Origin: Thermomicrobiaceae bacterium
GTDB taxonomy: Bacteria; Chloroflexota; Chloroflexia; Thermomicrobiales; Thermomicrobiaceae
Direction: 5' to 3'
NCBI GenBank assembly: GCA_007122555.1
Contig: SKTL01000384.1
Location: 1 to 10,558, forward strand
Length of the DNA: 10,558 nucleotides
The notes under the pieces are model-generated. The model was given only the letters and a program-made list of their open reading frames with translations. It was not told the origin of the DNA and did no database searches. Position 1 is the first letter of the stretch; each line of letters starts with the position of its first letter. Position numbers and translations under genes: made by a program. This document shows positions 5,137 through 10,558 of this stretch, piece by piece.

Positions 5137-6564
5137 GTGTCGACCGACGACGCTAATGGCTCCACTTCTAACCTCGCAGTGATCATTCTTGCGGCCGGCC
5201 TTGGCACGCGAATGAAATCCCGTACGCCGAAAGAACTCCAACCCCTCTTCGGCCGCCCGATGCTCGATTACGTGTTGCGCGCCGCCGACGTGACGGCAAT
5301 TTCGCAACGAATCGTGGTGCTCAGCCCGGCCAAAGCGGAAATTGCAGACCAGTTGCCTGATGATGTTCAGGTCGCCTGGCAGGAAGAGCAACTGGGAACA
5401 GGGCACGCCGCGGCCTGCGCGCTCGATCAACTCTCGCCGGACATTACCCATGTCGCGGTGCTTTTTGGCGATCATCCGCTCCTCGAACGCGATGCGATTT
5501 CCTCATTGACTGAAACGACGGTGGAAGCGGGCGGGTTGATCACGCTGCTTACCACGATCGTTGACGATCCGGCGGCATACGGTCGTGTTCGGCGAAATGC
5601 CGGTCAGATCGTCGGCATCGTCGAGGCGAAGGATGATTCCCGCACCTACGACGGGCCCGTGGAAATCTACAGTGGGATCTCCTGCTACGAACGCAGCTGG
5701 ATGGAAGCGAACCTGCCGGGTATCCCGCGGAGCGCCAGCGGTGAGTATTACCTGACCAGCCTGGTCGAGATGGCCGCGAAGGACGATTCGATGTCGGTCG
5801 CCGTGGTCGCGGTGCAGGCTGATCCAACGGTCGCGTATGGCGTGAACGATCGAGTGGAGCTCGCCCGCGCGGAGCAGATTCTGAAAGAACGAATCCTCGA
5901 ACGACTCATGCGTGATGGCGTGACGATTGCTGATCCTGTATCAACCTTCATTGATGATTCGGTCCAGATCGGGATGGATAGCCGGATCGAGCCGTTTACG
6001 ATCATCCGGGGCGACACGGTGATCGGCGAGGGAACGACGGTCGGTCCGCAGAGTGTGATCGCCGATAGCCGGATCGGCTCCGGCTGCGAGATTGTTTCGT
6101 CACACGTTGAGTCGGCCATCCTCGGGGATCGAGTCCACGCGGGGCCGTGGGCGCATCTGCGATCAGGCGCGACCTTGCGTGATGATGTGCACGTAGGGAA
6201 CTACGTCGAGATCAAGAACGCTGAAATCGGGCCTCTGACGAGAATCGGACACTTCAGCTATCTTGGTGACGCAACTGTCGGCGAGGATGTGAACATCGGA
6301 GCCGGGACCGTGACCTGCAATTACGACGGCGCGGAGAAACACCGAACGATTATTGGATCGCGGAGTTTCATCGGCAGTGACACCATGCTTGTTGCGCCGG
6401 TGAAGGTGGGCGAAGGCGCGAAGACTGGCGCGGGAAGCGTCGTAAACCGGGACGTGGCTCCAGGCGAGACAGTCGTTGGCGTTCCGGCGCGAAGCAAGCA
6501 CGGAACCCGCGAGCACCGCGAAAACCGTGGAGGCACGGATGGTGAAGGGACTGCGGAAGCGTGA
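5137..6564 (+). CDS. glmU: Bifunctional UDP-N-acetylglucosamine pyrophosphorylase / glucosamine-1-phosphate N-acetyltransferase
   Basis: GlmU makes UDP-GlcNAc in the cytoplasm: it acetylates glucosamine-1-phosphate, then transfers UMP from UTP, for peptidoglycan and other glycans. The N-terminal uridyltransferase half has LAAGLGTRMKS (18-28), QLGTGHA (85-91), FGDHPL (110-115, Mg-binding Asp112), YGRVRRNAGQIVGIVEAKD and GEYYLTSLVE. The C-terminal left-handed beta-helix (from about 275) has GPWAHLRSGA, VHVGNYVEIKN, GHFSYLGDA (catalytic His372) and NIGAGTVTCNYDG, so the acetyltransferase site looks intact. PKELQ replaces the usual PKVLH, and Tyr178 sits where E. coli has Asn169. A hydrophilic tail of about 20 residues follows the helix. 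I chose GTG 5137 (475 aa), with AGGGA closely upstream. TTG 5101 is in frame, but overlaps the dyad behind the tRNA and has no ribosome-binding site. The stop overlaps prs by one base. Confidence 0.95.
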   Translation: MSTDDANGSTSNLAVIILAAGLGTRMKSRTPKELQPLFGRPMLDYVLRAADVTAISQRIVVLSPAKAEIADQLPDDVQVAWQEEQLGTGHAAACALDQLSPDITHVAVLFGDHPLLERDAISSLTETTVEAGGLITLLTTIVDDPAAYGRVRRNAGQIVGIVEAKDDSRTYDGPVEIYSGISCYERSWMEANLPGIPRSASGEYYLTSLVEMAAKDDSMSVAVVAVQADPTVAYGVNDRVELARAEQILKERILERLMRDGVTIADPVSTFIDDSVQIGMDSRIEPFTIIRGDTVIGEGTTVGPQSVIADSRIGSGCEIVSSHVESAILGDRVHAGPWAHLRSGATLRDDVHVGNYVEIKNAEIGPLTRIGHFSYLGDATVGEDVNIGAGTVTCNYDGAEKHRTIIGSRSFIGSDTMLVAPVKVGEGAKTGAGSVVNRDVAPGETVVGVPARSKHGTREHRENRGGTDGEGTAEA

Positions 6565-7499
6565 TGGATGGTCGGCTTCAGGTATTCGCGGGAAAAGCAA
6601 ATCCGGGACTCTCGGATGCGATCATGGGGGTTCTGGAAGCGCCGATCGGTCGCGCGGTCGTTGACAATTTTGGCAACGGCGAAACCAGGGTGAAACTGGA
6701 TGAAAACGTTCGCGGCTCGGACGTCTTTGTCATCCAGGCGATGTGCGAACCGGTCAACCACAATCTCATGGAAATGCTGATCATTCTGGATGCCGTTCGC
6801 CGGGCGTCGGCGGCGCGGGTGACTGCGGTGATTCCATATTACGCCTATGCGCGCCAGGAGAAGAAGACGACTGGACGCGAGCCGATCAGCGCAAAACTGG
6901 TTGCGAACCTGCTGGTGACCGCCGGCGCAGACCGGATCCTGACGCTCGATCTTCACGCCCCGGCGATTGAAGGGTTCTTTGACATACCGGTGGACCATCT
7001 CCGGGCGACGCCGATTCTCTCCTCGCACTTCCGGCGTCTCGGCTTAGAGGATCTGGTGGTGGTGAGCCCGGATTCCGGCGGCGTCGGCCGGGCGGATGAG
7101 TTCCGCAAGCGGGCCGGAGGATCACTGGCGATCATTTCCAAGCAGCATCCAAAACCGGAACAGACCGAGGTTATCGAAATGGTCGGCGATGTTGAGGGCA
7201 AGAATGCAGTGATCGTCGATGACATGATCGCCGGCGGCGGGACGCTGGTGAAAGCGGCTGATCTCCTGCTCGCGCGAGGAGCCAAGAGTGTTCGCGCGGC
7301 CGCGGTCCACGGGATCTTCGCGGGTGACGCGCTCGATCTGATCGCCAACTCGAATATTGATAAGGTATATGTCACAGACACGATTCCGCTGCGGGAAGAC
7401 GCGCCCGAGAAGATCGAGACGCTGAGCGTGGCCCCGCTTATGGCGGAAGCGATTATGCGGATCCATAAGGATCTGAGCATCAGCGCCCTGTTTACGTAA
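6564..7499 (+). CDS. prs: Ribose-phosphate pyrophosphokinase (PRPP synthetase)
   Basis: This enzyme makes PRPP from ribose-5-phosphate and ATP, for purine, pyrimidine, NAD, His and Trp synthesis. The 311-aa protein has the family length and motifs: FGNGETRVKL (37-46), PYYAYARQEKK (91-101), REPISAKLVANLL, DLHA (129-132), GFFDIPVDHL, SPDSGGVGRADEF (168-180) and TDTIPL. The PRPP loop reads VDDMIAGGGT (218-227), where E. coli has DDMIDTGGT. The flexible catalytic loop reads SKQHPKP, where E. coli has DKRRP: the Lys is kept and the second Arg is His. Activity is likely but these changes deserve a check. ATG 6564 overlaps the glmU stop in a TGATG arrangement, implying translational coupling; GTG 6561 is an in-frame alternative. 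GlmU-Prs pairing is common in many bacteria. Confidence 0.95.
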   Translation: MDGRLQVFAGKANPGLSDAIMGVLEAPIGRAVVDNFGNGETRVKLDENVRGSDVFVIQAMCEPVNHNLMEMLIILDAVRRASAARVTAVIPYYAYARQEKKTTGREPISAKLVANLLVTAGADRILTLDLHAPAIEGFFDIPVDHLRATPILSSHFRRLGLEDLVVVSPDSGGVGRADEFRKRAGGSLAIISKQHPKPEQTEVIEMVGDVEGKNAVIVDDMIAGGGTLVKAADLLLARGAKSVRAAAVHGIFAGDALDLIANSNIDKVYVTDTIPLREDAPEKIETLSVAPLMAEAIMRIHKDLSISALFT

Positions 7500-7510
7500 T
7501 CTGCAGAATG

Positions 7511-7516
7511 AAGGAG
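7511..7516 (+). promoter_or_regulatory. Ribosome binding site of the 20-codon leader ORF
   Basis: AAGGAG is a strong Shine-Dalgarno sequence lying 11 bases before GTG 7528. It is too far from the CBS-protein start at 7587 to serve it, so it argues that the small frame is translated. Confidence 0.6.
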
Positions 7517-7527
7517 AACAGATAACC

Positions 7528-7590
7528 GTGCGCCAACGGATCGAACCTGAGCCTGACCCCGAACCTGATCCGGGAGTGCATCAACTGTGA
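7528..7590 (+). CDS. 20-aa Pro/Glu/Asp-rich small ORF overlapping the CBS-protein start
   Basis: A short frame starts at GTG 7528, 11 bases after a strong AAGGAG, and ends in TGA 7588-7590, overlapping the next gene's GTG (7587-7589) in a GTGA junction. The peptide reads VRQRIE, then PEPD twice, then PGVHQL. The two PEPD units come from a 12-base tandem repeat whose three differences all fall in third codon positions and are all synonymous, suggesting selection on this frame. Proline-rich short peptides can slow ribosomes, so it may be a regulatory leader coupled to the CBS protein. It might instead be a chance or decaying frame. No homolog is recognised. Confidence 0.5.
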   Translation: MRQRIEPEPDPEPDPGVHQL

Positions 7591-8882
7591 GTGCTGAGAG
7601 CTGGATAGAAGCCGGCGTCCTGGTGCTCGCGTTTCTGTTGCTGTCGATGGCCGGTCTGGTGGATGCGAGCCTCATCAAGCGCCAGCGGCTGACTATCCGC
7701 GAATTACTCGAAAATGGATCGAATAACGGGAACGCCGAACACGGCGACGACCAGAGCGGAGAATTGCGGTCCGCAGTCGACGTTGCGCTCCTCGTCGCAG
7801 TATTGATTATCGGGTTAGTCATTTCTCATCTGACATTCCGGGTGCTTTCGATCGGCTGGCTGCTGGTGATCGCGCCGGCGGCGATGCTGGTCATCCTGGC
7901 CGTCGCCCGGATCATTCCGACCGCGATCGTCGAACGGTACACGTTAGCTGAATCACCGGGAATTCAACGGCTTGCCCTGATAATTTCCGCGCTGATGGGG
8001 CCGTTTATTTTCCTGAGTCAGTCGGCTGCATCCGTGCTTGAGCGTGAGCCAGAACCGTCGCCGGAATCAAGATGGAGCGAAGACCAGCATCAGCAACGGA
8101 GCGACGAAGCGGACGCTGACGCCCTTGAGCGGGGCGATATTCAGCATGACGAGCATGAGATGATCTCCGGCATACTCAGTATGGAAGAGGCGTTCGCTCG
8201 GGAGATCATGGTTCCGCGTCCGGATGTGGTGGCGGTCGCGTTGCATACGCCGGTCGCCGACGTGGTCCGGGTCGCTCAGGAGGCCGGTCACTCGCGAATC
8301 CCGGTGTTCGAGGAGTCGATCGATCAGGTCCGCGGGATCGTCTACGCCAAGGACCTCTTGCGATTCGTCAACGTCGACGTCAGCACCATCGATCTGACCG
8401 ACCTGATGCGGCCGGCGATGTTCGTTCCGGAATCGAAACGGGTGGATGATCTCCTTCGTGATCTGCAGCTCTCGCGGGTGCATATGGCGATCGTTGTGGA
8501 CGAGTATGGCGGGACCGCTGGACTTGTCACGATCGAGGACATCATCGAGGAGATTGTCGGAGAGATTCAGGATGAATACGATCGGGAGTCGCCGCTCTAC
8601 GAGTATGGCCCCGAGGGCGTGATAACGGTTGATGGGCGTATGAGTGTTGATGAGCTGTCCGAGTTGATCGGTCTTCCGATGCCCGAAACGGAGAGCGAAA
8701 CGGTGGGTGGATTTGTCGCTCGTGAGCTGGGACATATCCCGGAACAGGGGGAGGCTGTTCACGCCGGGGCGGTGATGATTCGGGTGGAATCGGTCGAACG
8801 TCGCCGGGTGAAGACCGTGCAGGTTTCGCTCCGTGGTGATCCGTTGTTGCTGGATGCAACTGACCCCGCGCGCGTGTCCTGA
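7587..8882 (+). CDS. CBS-domain membrane protein, CNNM/CorC/HlyC (hemolysin-like) family
   Basis: This 431-aa protein has the architecture of CNNM/CorC-type transporters, linked to Mg2+/Co2+ efflux or homeostasis. Hydrophobic segments lie at about 8-25, 64-82, 88-110 and 126-150, in a short, diverged DUF21-like membrane region. A Pro/acidic linker follows (151-190). The CBS pair then runs from about 207 ([18 protein letters not shown]) through [23 protein letters not shown] (236-258), the second repeat [12 protein letters not shown] (272-283) and [19 protein letters not shown] (300-318) with [12 protein letters not shown]. The C-terminal CorC_HlyC domain (about 335-415) contains [14 protein letters not shown] and [15 protein letters not shown] 7587 is bounded by an in-frame TGA at 7566-7568 and has GGGAG about ten bases upstream. 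It overlaps the 20-codon frame by four bases and precedes the biotin ligase by eight. Family assignment is sure; the transported ion is not. Confidence 0.93.
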   Translation: MSAESWIEAGVLVLAFLLLSMAGLVDASLIKRQRLTIRELLENGSNNGNAEHGDDQSGELRSAVDVALLVAVLIIGLVISHLTFRVLSIGWLLVIAPAAMLVILAVARIIPTAIVERYTLAESPGIQRLALIISALMGPFIFLSQSAASVLEREPEPSPESRWSEDQHQQRSDEADADALERGDIQHDEHEMISGILSMEEAFAREIMVPRPDVVAVALHTPVADVVRVAQEAGHSRIPVFEESIDQVRGIVYAKDLLRFVNVDVSTIDLTDLMRPAMFVPESKRVDDLLRDLQLSRVHMAIVVDEYGGTAGLVTIEDIIEEIVGEIQDEYDRESPLYEYGPEGVITVDGRMSVDELSELIGLPMPETESETVGGFVARELGHIPEQGEAVHAGAVMIRVESVERRRVKTVQVSLRGDPLLLDATDPARVS

Positions 8883-8890
8883 GTCCTGAT

Positions 8891-9439
8891 ATGCACTGGA
8901 TTGTTGAGCATCACGATGTCCTCGGATCGACGATGGATGCCGCGGATGAGCGGGCCCGACGCGGCGCCCCGGCCGGTGTCGTCGTCGTTGCCGGGGCGCA
9001 GACCGTTGGCCGCGGGCAGCGTGGCCGTCAATGGCTGGCGCCTGCTGGAACATCACTGCTGATGACGATGATCGCCAGGCCTGAATGCGATCCCGGCCGG
9101 CTTGCCGATGTTCCCGAACTGGTTGGGCGCCATCTCAGCGCCGCCGTCTTCCGGATCGCGGGCCTTCGATGTGACGTCAAACTCCCGAACGACCTGATGG
9201 TGAACGACCGAAAACTCGCGGGCATTCTGTGCCAGTCGGCGATCGAAGGGCCGCAGGTTCGGCACCTCCTGATCGGTATCGGGATTAACGTCAATATCCC
9301 GCCAGACGACCTCCCGCTGCCCACAGCTACGAGTCTGGAGATTGAAACCGGTCAGCGCTGGGATCTGAATCTGTTGCTGAATGAAGTGCTGAACGAGATT
9401 GAGCAGTGCTGGTGCTTTGCGGCTTGCACGAATGCGTAA
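8891..9439 (+). CDS. birA: Biotin--[acetyl-CoA-carboxylase] ligase, short form lacking C-terminal domain
   Basis: This cytoplasmic enzyme attaches biotin to carboxylase BCCP subunits through biotinyl-5'-AMP. The 182-aa protein contains the catalytic core: LGSTMDAADE (11-20), the adenylate-binding GRGQRGRQW (40-48), KLPNDLMVNDRKLAGILCQS (97-116) and IGIGINVN. It has no N-terminal DNA-binding domain, so it is not a BirA-type repressor (group I). Two oddities stand out. The usual KWPND is KLPND, and the protein ends shortly after LLNEVLNEIEQCW, so the C-terminal SH3-like domain of about 50 residues (ATP and partner contacts) is absent. None of the three forward frames after 9439 encodes it. It starts at ATG 8891, eight bases after the CBS-protein stop, with little Shine-Dalgarno sequence. 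Biotin ligation fits the downstream acyl-CoA gene only loosely. Confidence 0.88.
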   Translation: MHWIVEHHDVLGSTMDAADERARRGAPAGVVVVAGAQTVGRGQRGRQWLAPAGTSLLMTMIARPECDPGRLADVPELVGRHLSAAVFRIAGLRCDVKLPNDLMVNDRKLAGILCQSAIEGPQVRHLLIGIGINVNIPPDDLPLPTATSLEIETGQRWDLNLLLNEVLNEIEQCWCFAACTNA

Positions 9440-9468
9440 AAGAGCGCCATCTCAACTTGCGCAGGCGG

Positions 9469-9486
9469 GTTTCGACAGGTCGAAAC
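9469..9486. repeat. Perfect 8-bp inverted repeat GTTTCGAC-AG-GTCGAAAC, operator candidate
   Basis: Two perfect 8-bp arms flank a two-base centre, ending seven bases before the -35 hexamer of the acyl-CoA dehydrogenase promoter. There is no T-tract, so it is unlikely to be a terminator for the biotin ligase gene. Its size and place suit a dimeric regulator such as those of the TetR or GntR class that often control acyl-CoA genes; that identity is inference. Confidence 0.6.
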
Positions 9487-9493
9487 GGTATGA

Positions 9494-9523
9494 TTGACCA
9501 TGATAATGCGGCTACCCTATACT
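9494..9523 (+). promoter_or_regulatory. Sigma70-type promoter for acyl-CoA dehydrogenase
   Basis: TTGACC (9494-9499), an 18-bp spacer and TATACT (9518-9523), with each element 5 of 6 to consensus. Initiation near 9530 would leave a leader of about 70 bases. The remaining sequence 9524-9585 holds only a short GCCGG/CCGGC stem (9541-9545 with 9556-9560). Confidence 0.65.
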
Positions 9524-9585
9524 GCCGCCGGTATGGGATAGCCGGGAAGACCTCTCCGGCGGAGTGAACCGGTACGATCAGAACT

Positions 9586-9594
9586 GGGGGAGGA
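9586..9594 (+). promoter_or_regulatory. Ribosome binding site for acyl-CoA dehydrogenase
   Basis: GGGGGAGGA, five bases before ATG 9600, is the strongest purine-rich site in the window and fixes this start over the upstream in-frame GTG 9564. Confidence 0.75.
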
Positions 9595-9599
9595 CCCGG

Positions 9600-10558
9600 A
9601 TGGACTTTCGACTGAACGAAGAGCAGCGCCAGGTTCGCGACATGGTGCGCGAGTTTGCTGAGCGCGAAGTGGCCCCGCATATCCAGGAATGGGATCAGAA
9701 GGGCGAGTATCATCCCGAAGTCATCTACAAGATGGGAGAGCTCGGGATACTCGGCATTCCGGTTCCTGAGCGCTACGGCGGCGGCGGATTCGACTATGTC
9801 AGTTTTGCGCTGGCGTGCGAGGAACTGGAAGCCGTCGATACCTTCCTGCGGGTTGTGATGAGCGTGCATGTTGGACTCAATAGCCTCACGCTGCACCAGT
9901 GGGGCACCGAGGAACAGAAAGAGAGATGGCTCAAGCCCCAGGCGGAAGGTTCCAAGCTGGCGACATTCGGTCTGACCGAACCAGGCGCCGGATCCGATGC
10001 CGGGAACATTCAGACTCGCGCCGTCAAGGATGGCGATCATTATGTGCTGAATGGCGAAAAGGCCTGGATCTCACTGGCGAACACTGCGGATCACATGCTG
10101 GTGTTCGCGCAGCTCGATCCCGAGAAGAAGCACCGCGGGCTGGCGGCGTTTGTCGTTGAGCGCGGTATGGAGGGCCTGACGACCGGATCGTTCCACGGCA
10201 AGCTCGGCGTTCGGGCCGGCGATACCGGCTGGATCGCCTTCAACAATGTCCGCGTCCCGGCCGAGAACATGATCGGCGAAGAGGGTGAGGGCTTCAAGAT
10301 CGCGATGAGCGCGATTGACCAGGGACGGTTCACTGTGGCCGCCGGCGCTGTCGGCTTGGTTCGCGCCAGTCTGGATGCGAGCAAGCAGTATTGCCATGAG
10401 CGTGAAGCATTTGGCAGTGAGATCGGACAGTTTCAGCTGGTCAAGCAGATGATTTCCAAGATGGTCGCCGGGTATGAGAGCTCCCGTTTGCTGGTGATGC
10501 AGGCTGCCGAGTTGAAGAACCGGGGCGAGCGCAACACGCGCGAGACATCGCTCGCCAA
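9600..10558 (+). CDS. Acyl-CoA dehydrogenase, N-terminal ~319 residues, 3' end cut by window
   Basis: This flavoenzyme family uses FAD to introduce the alpha-beta double bond into acyl-CoA and passes electrons to electron-transfer flavoprotein. The start MDFRLNEEQRQVRDMVREFA begins the N-terminal helical domain. The FAD-binding signature FGLTEPGAGSDAGN and KAWISLANTADHMLVFAQ mark the middle beta domain. GKLGVRAGDTGWIAFNNVRVP, in outline, and EGFKIAMSAIDQGRFTVAAGAVG, in outline, lead into the C-terminal helices with REAFGSEIGQFQLVKQM. The catalytic glutamate and end of the protein (family about 380 aa) are outside the window, so chain-length class cannot be judged. ATG 9600 follows GGGGGAGGA by five bases; an in-frame GTG at 9564 has no comparable site. 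It has its own promoter, separated from the biotin ligase gene by 160 bp. Confidence 0.95.
   Translation, partial: MDFRLNEEQRQVRDMVREFAEREVAPHIQEWDQKGEYHPEVIYKMGELGILGIPVPERYGGGGFDYVSFALACEELEAVDTFLRVVMSVHVGLNSLTLHQWGTEEQKERWLKPQAEGSKLATFGLTEPGAGSDAGNIQTRAVKDGDHYVLNGEKAWISLANTADHMLVFAQLDPEKKHRGLAAFVVERGMEGLTTGSFHGKLGVRAGDTGWIAFNNVRVPAENMIGEEGEGFKIAMSAIDQGRFTVAAGAVGLVRASLDASKQYCHEREAFGSEIGQFQLVKQMISKMVAGYESSRLLVMQAAELKNRGERNTRETSLA

Noticed and set aside
6953..7822. 289-codon minus-strand frame across prs and the start of the CBS gene
   Set aside because: It is antisense to conserved Prs motifs and is Ser/Arg-rich, typical of a shadow frame.
8067..9056. Long 329-codon minus-strand open frame
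   Set aside because: It lies antisense to the CBS-protein and biotin-ligase genes, whose proteins have clear family motifs; the frame has no recognisable domain, so it is a high-GC shadow.
9525..9562. CCGCCGG ... CCGGCGG inverted arms as a riboswitch or attenuator in the acyl-CoA dehydrogenase leader
   Set aside because: The left arm lies at or before the predicted transcript start, the loop is 24 bases, and no T-tract or known aptamer pattern is seen.
9440..9570. Frameshifted C-terminal domain of the biotin ligase
   Set aside because: I translated the forward frames after 9439; none gives the expected small-domain pattern of glycines and beta strands, and the promoter and dyad occupy the gap.
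1..10558. Mobile elements, CRISPR array or prophage genes
   Set aside because: I found no transposase or integrase motifs, no regularly spaced repeats and no shift in gene style; the window looks like ordinary chromosome.

Overview
This 10.6-kb window is gene-dense bacterial chromosome (moderately high GC) with tightly packed housekeeping and accessory-metabolic genes on both strands. The gene set includes a diverged bifunctional GlmU, ribose-phosphate pyrophosphokinase, a CNNM/CorC-type CBS protein and a short biotin ligase. The DnaJ style and frequent GTG starts also suggest a Chloroflexota lineage, perhaps Thermomicrobia-like. That placement is an impression from the proteins, not a computed result. 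I see no mobile elements, CRISPR arrays, rRNA or long repeats.

Layout. The first 2.5 kb is read leftward: an ADP-ribosylglycohydrolase (1459-2484) and a HAD phosphatase (779-1444), 14 bp apart, then dnaJ (1-646, cut by the window edge) behind its own extended -10 promoter. A 225-bp divergent region (2485-2709) with a dyad separates these from the rightward genes. These are a small charged protein of unknown function (2710-3081), an NYN/PIN-like nuclease (3120-3683) and an M20 metallopeptidase (3738-4871). A weak terminator, a good promoter and a tRNA-Gln(UUG) follow (about 4898-5086).

The tRNA is followed directly by glmU and prs, which overlap by one base, so UDP-GlcNAc and PRPP supply are translationally coupled. 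A previously easy-to-miss 20-codon reading frame (7528-7590), Pro/Glu/Asp-rich, lies between prs and a CBS-domain membrane protein (7587-8882) and overlaps the latter's start codon. A short biotin-protein ligase without the usual C-terminal domain follows (8891-9439). After a 160-bp regulatory region holding a perfect 8-bp dyad and a strong sigma70-type promoter comes an acyl-CoA dehydrogenase (9600 to the window end, incomplete).

No clearly new multi-gene system is evident. The points most worth a second look are the leader-like small ORF, the dyad upstream of the acyl-CoA dehydrogenase promoter, the truncated biotin ligase, the substitutions at normally conserved sites in GlmU and Prs, and the unrecognised charged protein paired with an NYN nuclease.
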